The translations under genes and the position numbers were made by a program. Source: Xanthocytophaga flava (GTDB taxonomy: Bacteria > Bacteroidota > Bacteroidia > Cytophagales > 172606-1). Taken from it: 64,000 bases of DNA. Below, one piece after another: positions 36,321 to 44,383 of the stretch (its first letter is position 1; each line of letters opens with the position of its first letter). The stretch lies in contig JASJOS010000011.1 in NCBI GenBank assembly GCA_030068525.1, forward strand, positions 248,001 to 312,000. The letters run 5' to 3'. The notes under the pieces were generated by a model. That model had not been told where the DNA came from and did no database searches. It saw nothing but the letters and a program-made list of their open reading frames with translations.

Positions 36321-36612
36321 AGTAACCTTCCTGTAGTTTTAAAGTCAAACTTTGGTCATCTGCAGTTCCGGGTAAGTCTATTCCGAATTTAAAAGAAGCG
36401 TTATCAATACCAACTACTCTGATTTTGATTCTGACTTGTGCGTCTGGTATTTTTCCAGACCAAGTTCTTTTTTTTGTTGCGTCCGATTGGATTACCTTAA
36501 CCCCGTTAATAAATGCATAAAACATTGTCAGTCCACCACTCACAGGTTCAAGTGACAATGTAAAGTCTCTCGTGACTTCCATTGAAAGTGTGACTTTTTT
36601 TTCCTTTGCCAT
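36298..36612 (-). CDS. Small beta-sandwich-like protein (module 1)
   Basis: 104 residues without a signal peptide, predicted to be all beta (VTLSMEVTRDFTLSLEPVSG, FYAFINGVKVIQSD, VRIKIRVVGID, ETEITL). It is comparable in size and pattern to the 86-residue protein at 46663 (WVKVYINGDKVLHGSG): both have a short Gly-rich xxxINGxKV turn. It overlaps the outer-membrane protein gene by 23 bp. The role is unknown, probably a partner of that barrel. Confidence 0.55.
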   Translation of the reverse strand: MAKEKKVTLSMEVTRDFTLSLEPVSGGLTMFYAFINGVKVIQSDATKKRTWSGKIPDAQVRIKIRVVGIDNASFKFGIDLPGTADDQSLTLKLQEGYYETEITL

Positions 36613-36778
36613 ATTATTTTACTTTCAGGTGGTGTTGTTCAGTTCATATTACAGATTAAATTACATTTGTTTTCGCTTTTGGCACCTTCATTGGTGTTTT
36701 AACAACATATCTTTAGACTCTCAATACTAACTTATTTTTCTACACTCTTCAATACCTCATTTGAGGTATATTTATTCG

Positions 36779-37021
36779 TCAAGGAGAAGAATAAACTTTT
36801 AAATTAACTTCTCCGCCTCCGGTCATGAGCCAGTTCAGGTTTACATTGTAAGTGATGTGCAGGCTGTAGAGGAAAAAACAGCTGGGGAGCGACTGGCCTT
36901 TTTCCAGGGCTGAGATGTTGCTTTGGCCCAGGCCCATTCGCTGCACAAACTCGCGTTGGGAAAGTCCTGTGATTTCGGTACGTACATAGCGAATGCGTTC
37001 GCCGATTTGTTGTAGGTTCAT
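36779..37021 (-). CDS. XRE-family helix-turn-helix regulator
   Basis: 80 residues from the ATG at 37021 (MNLQQIGERIRYVRTEITGL). A longer reading from a GTG at 37078 adds a Thr/Lys-rich stretch without structure and is less likely. The HTH_3 core is GLSQREFVQRMGLGQSNISA with LEKGQSLPS. The C-terminus (LNWLMTGGGE) is typical of CI-like regulators of Bacteroidota mobile elements. Tandem repeats just upstream may be its operators. Confidence 0.85.
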   Translation of the reverse strand: MNLQQIGERIRYVRTEITGLSQREFVQRMGLGQSNISALEKGQSLPSCFFLYSLHITYNVNLNWLMTGGGEVNLKVYSSP

Positions 37022-37065
37022 AGTATATGGGTTAAGGGTTGTTGTATTTTTTTGTCTTCTTGTCT

Positions 37066-37267
37066 GCGCATAGTTCACTGCAAAAGTTTTTTTCGCAAAG
37101 GCAAGGCAGTCTTATCACTTGGCCGGGAGATTGCAGTTTATTCACAGCAGTTTTGCTTTTGACCGTAACTCCAATCACTTTTTTGTTTGTGCATAACTCA
37201 CGGCAAAAACTTTTTTGACCGGAACTCCGATCACTTTTTCGTCTTGCGCATAGTTCACCGCAAAAAC
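37066..37267. repeat. Tandem repeats upstream of the XRE gene
   Basis: GCGCATAGTTCAC(T/C)GCAAAA occurs at 37066 and 37246, with a variant GTGCATAACTCACGGCAAAA at 37189. Another unit, GACCGtAACTCCaATCACTT, occurs at 37161 and 37217 (period 56 bp). Partial forms (GAATTCACCGCAAG, GTGAATTCGGCGCAAG) continue to about 37352. They begin 45 bp from the XRE start, so operator function is plausible. Confidence 0.6.
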
Positions 37268-37460
37268 AAAATCTGATCGGAATTCACCGCAAGCGCCTGG
37301 CTGCTGTGAATAATGCGCATGGATGATTTTTACAGTGAATTCGGCGCAAGGGACAAGGAGTTCATCGCCTCTTGCCCTCCTGAAAGTAATGCTCTCCCTT
37401 TTTTATCCTCTGAAGAGGATCGTTCTTTCTTGTTGTCCCTCTGAAAGGCTCTCTCCATTG

Positions 37461-37595
37461 TTGTCCTCCTGAAAGGAACTTGTGGCAAGACCGGCGGCCT
37501 TTCCAACTGGAGTGTTTTTTTCTTTCACAAACCAAGCATGGCTCTATTTGTCACACCTGTCCCGCCGTGGCGGGAAGATTCTTTCAGAAGGACAA
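37461..37595. repeat. MITE-like repeat family B, copy 1
   Basis: Ends TTGTCCTCCTGAAAGGAACT (37461-37480) and an imperfect inverted AGATTCTTTCAGAAGGACAA (37576-37595). The interior (GGCAAGACCGGCGGCCTTTCC, GCATGGCTCTATTTG, CCCGCCGTGGCGGG) is closely shared with copy 2. Partial end units (CCTCCTGAAAG) are also scattered at 37378-37450. No gene inside. Confidence 0.75.
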
Positions 37596-37700
37596 CGGGG
37601 AAGCCCTTATAAGAGACTGTGTGTTTCTTTCAGGAAAACAGGGAGATCGTTTTTTCTTTATGTACAAACCACTTTTCCAGAAAAGTGATCGGACACGATA

Positions 37701-37819
37701 AGCCCCTTGCGGGTGCCCTGATTCCTAACGTGAAAGGTTAGGCGTTATCAGACATTCTTTCGGATTGATCCCAGACCGGTTTGTACCTAACATGGGTACC
37801 CGCAAGGGGCACCCCTACA
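37701..37819. repeat. REP-like family C, inverted pair
   Basis: CCCCTTGCGGGTGCCC at about 37703-37718 and an inverted unit with CCCGCAAGGGGCACCCCTACA at about 37799-37819 flank 80 bp. The second unit matches 16979-17004 in its TGTAGGGG end and stem type. Confidence 0.65.
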
Positions 37820-37970
37820 ATTTCCTGATGTTAGTTTACAAGCCCAATCGCGGTTTGTGTCAGGGTGATTCATAGTAATGCTGGTCAGATTGTCAGTAAA
37901 AGCGGTTGTATAATGCATAGGTGATGGTTTGTTATTGTAATGTCTTTCTGTTGTGGTTTTGGTTTATTTA

Positions 37971-38196
37971 TTGGTTCATTTACCGGATCACAGTGAACCA
38001 ATGATTTGATTGGTTCGCATTGGTTCATATTGGCTCGCCATCTATTTTGAATACAATTGCAATGAGCTTTATTTCAGTGCTTTATAAGCCATCATTGGTT
38101 CATTTATTGGTTCACTGTTGGCTCAAAAGGCAGGGATAAGATTTATTGGTTCATTGGTTCACTCTCCTATAGGAGAGTGAACCAATGAACCAATAA
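37971..38196. repeat. TTGGTTCA iteron-like array
   Basis: Exact TTGGTTCA or its complement occurs at 37971, 37994 (inverted), 38020, 38095, 38107, 38146, 38154, 38178 (inverted) and 38186 (inverted). Near matches are at 38010, 38030 and 38118. The spacing is irregular, so it is not CRISPR. It lies immediately beyond the stop of a RepA-like ATPase gene, as iterons of a replication origin might. Confidence 0.75.
38143..38196. terminator. Perfect 54-bp palindrome after the RepA-like gene
   Basis: Two perfect 27-bp arms centred between 38169 and 38170 (core CTCTCCTATAGGAGAG), with no loop. Each arm carries two abutting TTGGTTCA copies. It begins a few bases past the gene stop at 38200, so it may act as a terminator, a cruciform origin element, or a resolution site. 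Confidence 0.7.
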
Positions 38197-38199
38197 TCC

Positions 38200-39363
38200 C
38201 TAGGGTAATTTATCAAGATGATAAATGGCATTTCGTCTGTCACCACTCACCCGTACATAGCCAAAGTCAACGGCATCGGCTATCATGCGTTTTACCTTAC
38301 TTTCGTTTTCACCTGAGGCTTCGAGAATAAGCTTTTTAAACTCTACAGCTGGTATTTCAGTAGTCATTCGTCTTGCAAATACTTTTTCAATGAGAATCTG
38401 CAATCTGGGCGAATGGTTGGGATTGGGTTTGGAGGCTGTGACTACAGGATCTTGGACAGGCATAAAGAAATGCTGCTCTTTGTCCCAGAAGAAATACTGG
38501 TTTACTGCTTCCGAACTATGCGACAGCTTGCCCATCTCAAAGTCGGAAGTGAGCACACGCAGACCATTCATATTCGGTACTTTCTTCACCAGCAGAAAGG
38601 CCCGGCTCCATCGATGCAGAAACGTTCCGAAGTGTCCGGCTGCTGTTTCGCTTTGCTTATTAGGGTGTAGGGTACAGATTGTAGCCAGGTTAAACTCTGC
38701 TGTCAGCGTACGTATCCAGCGAACAGCCTCTGGGGCTCCTTCCGGGTCGTTCATGTTGGTAGTCAGATCCAGACAGCCGTCCAGTATCAGGTAGTCGTAT
38801 GGCTGGCCTTTGTCGGCAGCTTCCTTCAAAAACAGGCGAATGTCGTTGCGTTTCTCTTCCAGGGTTTGCAGTTCCAGCTGCGAGAGAATCTTCACATTAT
38901 AGAATTGATTGTCCTTGATCAATGCTTCGTTCATACCTGTCCGCCTGAATATACGGCCTAACGACTTGGCTACATCGTCAGTAGACCGTTCGAAGTCAAA
39001 CACTACAAGCCGGCTCTGTGGAGTTGCCGATTCATACTGAAAGCCAATCAGCGGATGGGGATACGGTGTATGTGTGATATGCGATACAAAACCTGCCACA
39101 ATGTCTTCTACCAGATTAGACTTACCCGAACTCGGAGCCCCAATCACAGACAGGATCTCGCCTTTGCTGATTAGTTCGGTATCGCCAATGCATATAGCAG
39201 GCTTGCGGTTGCGAGCCTGGTAGGTAAAGTCAATGGCAATGCTTCGCTTGGGACGAATCGTATACGCAGGCATAGTACTAGTGGGTATTACTGGTCGGCT
39301 ATCCTGCCGAAACTGGTTTACCAGCCGGTCATATTCATTGTTTGAGGTTTGTTCTTTTGTCAT
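38200..39363 (-). CDS. RepA-like AAA ATPase (AAA_25) of a mobile element
   Basis: About 387 residues from the ATG at 39363 (an ATG four codons earlier, at 39375, is also possible). Counting from 39375, Walker A is GAPSSGKSN (79-87), with Walker B YLILDGCLDL and a LHPNK sensor segment. This is the RecA-fold, RepA/DnaB-like ATPase common in Bacteroidota integrative elements and plasmids. A winged-helix-like tail (about 340-391) follows. It overlaps the 135-residue gene and is the last gene of a four-gene operon with an AlpA-like HTH. No integrase is present in the window. Confidence 0.85.
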   Translation of the reverse strand: MTKEQTSNNEYDRLVNQFRQDSRPVIPTSTMPAYTIRPKRSIAIDFTYQARNRKPAICIGDTELISKGEILSVIGAPSSGKSNLVEDIVAGFVSHITHTPYPHPLIGFQYESATPQSRLVVFDFERSTDDVAKSLGRIFRRTGMNEALIKDNQFYNVKILSQLELQTLEEKRNDIRLFLKEAADKGQPYDYLILDGCLDLTTNMNDPEGAPEAVRWIRTLTAEFNLATICTLHPNKQSETAAGHFGTFLHRWSRAFLLVKKVPNMNGLRVLTSDFEMGKLSHSSEAVNQYFFWDKEQHFFMPVQDPVVTASKPNPNHSPRLQILIEKVFARRMTTEIPAVEFKKLILEASGENESKVKRMIADAVDFGYVRVSGDRRNAIYHLDKLP

Positions 39364-39742
39364 ACGTGTTCTCATAGTGGTTTAGCAATAGATCGGTTAG
39401 TATATCATTGGCTTCCTCCAGGCGTTGGTTGTGTCGCGTCAGCTCTGCATTGGCAATCCACAGGCGGCAATATTGTTGCAACCGCGGACCTTGAGTCAGT
39501 ATTTCACAAATTGCCTCAATGACAAGCTCGGCTGTAGTTACAAAGTCAATAAGCACACCGACTTCTGCCCGGATAGCCGCATACTTTCGAAACGTATCCG
39601 GATCATCTGTAAAGTCGCTTTCTTCGAGTTCCTGAAGTTGCTTGAGTTTGCCCGTTAGTCGCTGCTTGATCGGATTGGATGCCAGTTCAAAATCATCTAC
39701 AGCCAATTGTACTGCCAGAGGCAGACTGGGTGGTATATTCAT
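39335..39742 (-). CDS. Hypothetical mobile-element protein
   Basis: 135 residues from the ATG at 39742 (MNIPPSLPLAVQLAVDDFEL). The longer frame from 39775 overlaps the preceding small gene. Helical, charged, no known domain. Its start overlaps the stop of the 52-residue gene by four bases (ATGA), and its end overlaps the RepA-like gene, showing translational coupling. Confidence 0.65.
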   Translation of the reverse strand: MNIPPSLPLAVQLAVDDFELASNPIKQRLTGKLKQLQELEESDFTDDPDTFRKYAAIRAEVGVLIDFVTTAELVIEAICEILTQGPRLQQYCRLWIANAELTRHNQRLEEANDILTDLLLNHYENTYDKRTNLKQ

Positions 39743-39897
39743 AGCCCACCTCCTTTCGGATAGGCTTGTAGCCAATAGTCTATCCCTCCCAGACAGTAGC
39801 CTCTCTGTTGATGCATCGCTATCGCCATTACCTTTTGTACAGGCAAAGCTTCGCCATTCACGCCATTGGCGTGTGTTACAAACACAGTCTGTTGCAT
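39739..39897 (-). CDS. Small mobile-element protein, 52 residues
   Basis: ATG at 39897, TGA at 39739-39741. It starts three bases after the stop of the HTH gene and ends in an ATGA overlap with the next gene, so the spacing argues for a real gene. The product (MQQTVFVTHANGVNGEALPV...) has no recognised domain. Confidence 0.6.
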   Translation of the reverse strand: MQQTVFVTHANGVNGEALPVQKVMAIAMHQQRGYCLGGIDYWLQAYPKGGGL

Positions 39898-39900
39898 AGG

Positions 39901-40254
39901 CTAGCTGTTTTGGGGTTGAGGTAACAGAGATCTGTTGAGTTCGTCAGGTTGATAATTTGGCATTGATTGCAGGTTGTGAAGCAATTGCGGTTTCCCTTCT
40001 CTGATCCAGTTTTCGAGTTCGGTATAGCTGAAATAGAGCTTCTTGCCTCGCTTCATATGCGGTATGCGTCCTTCCGAAGCCAGATTGTAAATAGTAGACT
40101 TTGCCAGCCCGGTCACCTGTATAGCCAGGTCTATGCCACCGAGACGTTCTTTTTCCTGAAGTGCTTTAGCTGGAGCAATAATAGAGAGCACATCATACAG
40201 CAGTGTTTCCACCCGTATCAGACGAGCCTGAAGTTCCTCAAAAGGATTAAACAT
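39901..40254 (-). CDS. AlpA/excisionase-like helix-turn-helix protein
   Basis: 117 residues from the ATG at 40254 (MFNPFEELQARLIRVETLLY). A longer frame to 40398 codes for an implausible leader. An N-terminal coiled-coil helix precedes an HTH_17 domain (LAIQVTGLAKSTIYNLASEG, RIPHMKRGKKLYF, ELENWIREGK). Such proteins act as excisionases or regulators beside RepA-like ATPases. First gene of the element operon. Confidence 0.85.
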   Translation of the reverse strand: MFNPFEELQARLIRVETLLYDVLSIIAPAKALQEKERLGGIDLAIQVTGLAKSTIYNLASEGRIPHMKRGKKLYFSYTELENWIREGKPQLLHNLQSMPNYQPDELNRSLLPQPQNS

Positions 40255-41247
40255 AAAAATTAGAGTTAGGGTGAATAACTGATTACACCAAAACCCCACC
40301 ATGAGAACACCTGAAAACGATACAGACAGGCAAAAGATAACAGTATGTAATGCAGTAAAATAATCTTTGGCTTTTCGACGAAAACCGTAAAAAACCATTT
40401 ATGGATATTTACTTTTATTTACTTTTTGTTACCTTTGTTTATGATTTATTGCTTTCTGTAGCAAAAACAAAGCCTCCGCTGTCATATAGTAGTTAACAGA
40501 TTCAGTTTATATCTCTACAGAATCACACAAAGCAGTTTACCTTTTTTGTATCATTTCCGATAAAAATAAAAAACAGCCTTTCTGCATAGCAGAATAGTTG
40601 TTCATTAGTCCAGATGTAGTTGGTCGCCAAACTTTCCTACATACTGGCATTAAGGGGGGATCTCATTTCAAAGTGGGATTCCTTATTTTTTCTAAATAGA
40701 CCTCTTTCTTGTCTAAGAAGTATCCTTCTTTCTAAGAAAATCTGTAAGGCTCTACCCAGAGTCAATAGGGTTGTAAAGGTACGCCAATAATCATAAACTG
40801 GCAATAAAATTATTGGCAATTATACTGATTTGGTTTAGATATTTTTTTTGTGTAAATTCATTCTTATATACTTGCATTTAACCTGTTTTTGACTGGTATA
40901 TCAAATAGAAATATTCTTCTATCTAATACTACTTCTTATAGGATAATAAATAGTATTGCCTGTATTTATTTCAATTACACCATTTCATTCACCTATTCAA
41001 CCTAAACACTACGGTCTCATTGATAGAGTGTCTTGTCATTTCCGATGATGGGTATGAGCGTTTTACATAGGTTTATCTACAAAATACAATGTGTTGATAA
41101 TCAGTATTTATACTTTATAGTTATAGAGTATAGTAAGGCAGAGCCTCTATTCTCACACCTCCAATTTGGCTACAACTAAACACGGTTTGGCAACACCTGC
41201 GTAGTAAACTCTCCGGATCTTTGCATTCAGAACAAACGAACACAGTT
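40255..41247. other. Non-coding region between mobile element and hydrolase gene
   Basis: About 1 kb of AT-rich DNA without a supported gene. Seen in it: GCCAATAAT (40783-40791) with ATTATTGGC (40809-40817), a TTCTGC/GCAGAA hairpin at 40580-40594, and TACCTTTG at about 40429-40436, which fits a -7 box but has no gene after it. An element end or attachment site could lie here; none was identified. Confidence 0.45.
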
Positions 41248-42156
41248 ATGCAAAAAGCAGTAGAATTTAAAAACAGAAACTGGCAGGTTGCTGCCATTCT
41301 TCATTTACCAGAACAGTTCAATGAAAAGAGCACCTATCCGGCCATTGTATGTGTGCATCCCGGAAGCAGTGTGAAAGAACAAACAGCAGGACTCTATGCC
41401 GAAAAGCTGGCAGCAGCCGGATTTGTGGCGCTAGCCTTTGATGCCTCTTTTCAGGGCGAGAGTGGTGGAGAGCCTCGTTACCTTGAAGACCCTGCTACCC
41501 GTGTGGAAGACATCCGGTGTGCAGTAGATTATCTGACTACGTTGACTTTTATCGATGAGAATCGTATTGGAGTGCTGGGCATCTGTGCAGGTGGTGGCTA
41601 TGCTGCCAATGCCGCCTTGACCGAGAAGCGCATTAAGGCTGTAGGTACGGTGGTAGCCTCAAATTTTTCCAGAGCGTATGGAGAGCTTAATGCACTGCAG
41701 ATTCTGGAAGCTGTAGGCAAGCAACGCACAGCCGAAGCCAGAGGTGCCGACGCATTAATTGTTCCTTGGACTCCTGCCTCTCTGGAAGAAGCCGAAAAGA
41801 ATGGGCCTGTAGAACATGATATGGCAGAGGCAATAGACTACTACAGAACACCCAGAGGCGAACACCCCAGATCCAGCAACAAGCTCCTCTTTATAAGTAT
41901 GGGTGCCGCAATAGCGTTTGACGCCTTCCACCTGGCCGAAAAGTTGCTCACCCAACCGCTATATGTGATAGTAGGAGACAGGGTTGGTGCATTTGGTTCC
42001 TACAGAGATGGCTTCGAACTCTACAACAAAGCCGTGTCTACAAACAAAAGTATCCATGTAGTAAAAGGAGCAGGGCATTATGATTTATACGACCAACCCG
42101 AAGCAACCACCGAAGCCCTAAGCAAACTGGTACCCTTTTTTAAGACGTATCTGTAA
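41248..42156 (+). CDS. Dienelactone-hydrolase-like alpha/beta hydrolase
   Basis: 302 residues from the ATG at 41248 (MQKAVEFKNRNWQVAAILHL). A TTG nine codons earlier is less likely. The nucleophile elbow is GICAGGG, a Cys in the Ser position as in dienelactone hydrolases, with the preceding FIDENRIGVL. The late His is in KGAGHYDLYD, and the acid is likely in VIVGDRVGAF. YcjY/DLH-like proteins hydrolyse small esters, but the substrate is unknown. Followed by repeats B2 and A2, then an AraC gene. Confidence 0.85.
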   Translation: MQKAVEFKNRNWQVAAILHLPEQFNEKSTYPAIVCVHPGSSVKEQTAGLYAEKLAAAGFVALAFDASFQGESGGEPRYLEDPATRVEDIRCAVDYLTTLTFIDENRIGVLGICAGGGYAANAALTEKRIKAVGTVVASNFSRAYGELNALQILEAVGKQRTAEARGADALIVPWTPASLEEAEKNGPVEHDMAEAIDYYRTPRGEHPRSSNKLLFISMGAAIAFDAFHLAEKLLTQPLYVIVGDRVGAFGSYRDGFELYNKAVSTNKSIHVVKGAGHYDLYDQPEATTEALSKLVPFFKTYL

Positions 42157-42168
42157 GCAAAACACTCT

Positions 42169-42310
42169 CCCTGTCCTCCTGAAAGGAACTTCCCGCCGTT
42201 GTCGGGACAGGCGTGGCAAATAGAGCCATGCTTGGTGTTGGAGCGAAAAAAATATACTCCAGTTGGAAAGGCCGCCGGTCTTGCCACGAGTTCCTTTCAG
42301 GAGGACAGGG
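42169..42310. repeat. MITE-like repeat family B, copy 2 with perfect terminal inverted repeats
   Basis: 142 bp bounded by 22-bp perfect inverted repeats (42169-42190 and 42289-42310; ends CCCTGTCCTCCTGAAAGG). The interior matches copy 1 in inverse orientation and includes a CCCGCCGTTGTCGGG hairpin and ATAGAGCCATGCTTGG. No coding capacity. It starts 13 bp after the hydrolase stop. Confidence 0.85.
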
Positions 42311-42478
42311 ATGGAGGGAGGACAAAGGGATACAAGTAGGATGAGAGTCCCAAGGGAGATTATTTTCGAAATGTTTTTTCTTTATTCTCAAGTCCTGTTT
42401 TTGCAAAATATATAGGCCAAGATAAGACACATGTCTTTTCTGAAAATGAAGGAAATAAGCTACAAAGAGAGCCAAGAT

Positions 42479-42622
42479 GACTTCAATCGTGTATGGTCGT
42501 ATAGGTGCGTTGGCATTCTTTTCTCCGCGAGGTTGGCCTTTGGCCTGTGGGTGGAAGGATCGGAGAAAAGTGCCCTTTTTTGCTTCGTTTTTTGGGCAAG
42601 CAAAAAATGAAGGAGCCACAGG
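42479..42622 (+). repeat. Interspersed repeat family A, copy 2
   Basis: Outer stem CTTTTCTCC (42518-42526) with GGAGAAAAG (42562-42570), then TTTTTTGCTT (42576-42585) with AAGCAAAAAA (42598-42607). Closest to copy 1. Unlike the other four copies it has no conserved-loop hairpin downstream. Confidence 0.85.
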
Positions 42623-42723
42623 AAGAGTGAAGAAAGGGACTTTAAACAAACTCAGGAAGAGAGTTATCTAAAAAAGTTATCCAGCGTCTATAATCTCAGG
42701 TTCACTAGTGTAAATTACATCTC

Positions 42724-43635
42724 ATGAAAACCATCAACTCCATATCTCACTTTCATCGTTTGCTATCCCTACCCGAACCCTTGCATCCATTAATCAGTGT
42801 GATTCATGTAGAGGATATCCGACTAACAGAAGAATTTTCTTCCGAGAACTTTCTTTTCAACTTTTATAGCGTGTCGCTAAAAAGAGACGTACAGGCGAAA
42901 ATAAAATACGGGCACCAATATTTTGATTTTGATAAGGGAGTCATGAGCTTTATTGCTCCCAAACAAATCCAGTCCGTTGAAGTGATGGATCTGGCTTTGG
43001 AAAGCCAGCAATCAGGCAAAGGTTATGCCCTACTGTTTCACCCCGACTTTCTTTACGGCCATCCACTTGCCACCACTATCAAACAGTATGGCTTCTTTTC
43101 CTATACAGTCAATGAAGCATTGCACCTTTCAGAAAAGGAGGAAACAGACGTGGTAGATATCTTTCAACGAATGGAACGGGAGTGCCAGCATATTGATCGC
43201 CATACCCAGGATATTTTGATTGCACAGCTGGATTTATTGCTGAAATACAGCAACCGTTTTTACGAAAGGCAATTCCTGGTTCGGAAGTCCGTAAACAACC
43301 ACTTGCTTACCAGAATGGAAACCTTGCTCCAGGACTACTTTGACAGCGAAGAAACATTAAAAAACGGACTTCCTACGGTTGACTATCTGGCAGGTGAATT
43401 AAACGTCTCCCCACATTACCTGAGCGACATGTTGCGTACATTAACCGGACAAAGTGCCCAGCAGCATATTCACGAAAAGCTGATTGAGAAAGCCAAGCAA
43501 TACCTGGCAACGAGTAATTTAACTGTGGCTGAAATTGCGTATGAGTTAGGCTTCGGTCACCCTCAATCGTTCAATAAGTTATTCAAGAAAAAAACAAACA
43601 TGTCCCCACTGGAATTCCGTCAGGGCTTTAACTGA
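42724..43635 (+). CDS. AraC-family transcriptional regulator
   Basis: 303 residues. A cupin-like N-terminal sensing domain (about 20-180) is followed by a C-terminal AraC double HTH (about 205-303): DYLAGELNVSPHYLSDMLRT and LTVAEIAYELGFGHPQSFNK, then LFKKKTNMSPLEFRQ. It binds DNA as an activator or repressor responding to a small molecule. The likely target is its own surroundings, for example the hydrolase upstream, but that is only suggested by position. Confidence 0.92.
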   Translation: MKTINSISHFHRLLSLPEPLHPLISVIHVEDIRLTEEFSSENFLFNFYSVSLKRDVQAKIKYGHQYFDFDKGVMSFIAPKQIQSVEVMDLALESQQSGKGYALLFHPDFLYGHPLATTIKQYGFFSYTVNEALHLSEKEETDVVDIFQRMERECQHIDRHTQDILIAQLDLLLKYSNRFYERQFLVRKSVNNHLLTRMETLLQDYFDSEETLKNGLPTVDYLAGELNVSPHYLSDMLRTLTGQSAQQHIHEKLIEKAKQYLATSNLTVAEIAYELGFGHPQSFNKLFKKKTNMSPLEFRQGFN

Positions 43636-43757
43636 TGCGATAAGCTCCAACTCTCACAATCACAAAGAGAATATGCCTATTACTTTGTGATATGGATTCG
43701 TTAATAAGTCATCTAATGTTCAACAAATGTTTTGTTTGATAGCAGATTAGAAAGGTA

Positions 43758-44231
43758 TTACTTAGTAGTAGCTGGAGGTAATTCTCGGTCCGTTAACTCG
43801 ACATCAAATGGATTCATTCCTTTACTATTCTGATATATCAAACTTCGAGTAATCATAGTATTGAATATGATACTTTCTACTTGTCTGGGAGAAACACAAA
43901 AAACAGTATCTCGTTTGTCTCGCATTGTATACAATACAATTTTAACTTTGATGAGACTATCGTCACTACAATATCTTCCAGTAGCCAGGTATCGATGTTC
44001 AGTACTGGAAAAAGGTAATAAACGGGAAATAGTATCAGCCTCAAAAGTCTGATCAATGAGTAAAGACTCATTCACATATGCCTGTACATAATTGCCCTCT
44101 GCTGCTGAATATAAATTAATATCAACTGCATACCCCTGATATCGAGCCCTGATTAGAAAACCAACGTATGCAATAACAATAATTACAACAATGCCTATAA
44201 TTAACTTTTTCTTTGCTAAAATCATAAACAC
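43758..44231 (-). CDS. Hypothetical membrane-anchored protein, paralogue 1
   Basis: 157 residues. One N-terminal membrane helix (about 8-27) precedes a beta-rich extracytoplasmic domain. Shared with the gene at 44384: VDINLYSAAEGNYVQAYVNE, FEADTI, RYCSDDSLIKVKI, DTVFC and NPFDV. The two are clear tandem paralogues. Function unknown. Confidence 0.6.
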   Translation of the reverse strand: MFMILAKKKLIIGIVVIIVIAYVGFLIRARYQGYAVDINLYSAAEGNYVQAYVNESLLIDQTFEADTISRLLPFSSTEHRYLATGRYCSDDSLIKVKIVLYTMRDKRDTVFCVSPRQVESIIFNTMITRSLIYQNSKGMNPFDVELTDRELPPATTK

Positions 44232-44383
44232 ATTCGTAGTAAAGTATAGCGTCAGTAAATTACTATTTCAAAATGATTTTATAGAAGGATTTCTATTAGT
44301 GGGAGCACCAAAGAATTAATGACTATTCTATGCAAAGACCACAATATATCGCTATAATAACTTACACGAAAACTTTCTCTGTT

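Noticed and set aside
37971-38196. Possible CRISPR array
   Set aside because: The repeat is only 8 bp, spacing is irregular and units occur in both orientations; iterons fit better.
39742-39899. 85-codon plus-strand frame over the mobile-element operon
   Set aside because: It is the shadow of the coupled minus-strand genes at 39335-39897.
40637-40819. 60-codon minus-strand frame
   Set aside because: No start context, no motif, in AT-rich non-coding DNA after the mobile-element operon.
42140-42671. Reading frames of 64-169 residues on both strands
   Set aside because: They cover repeats B2 and A2 and encode the same ghost peptides; one overlaps the end of the hydrolase gene.
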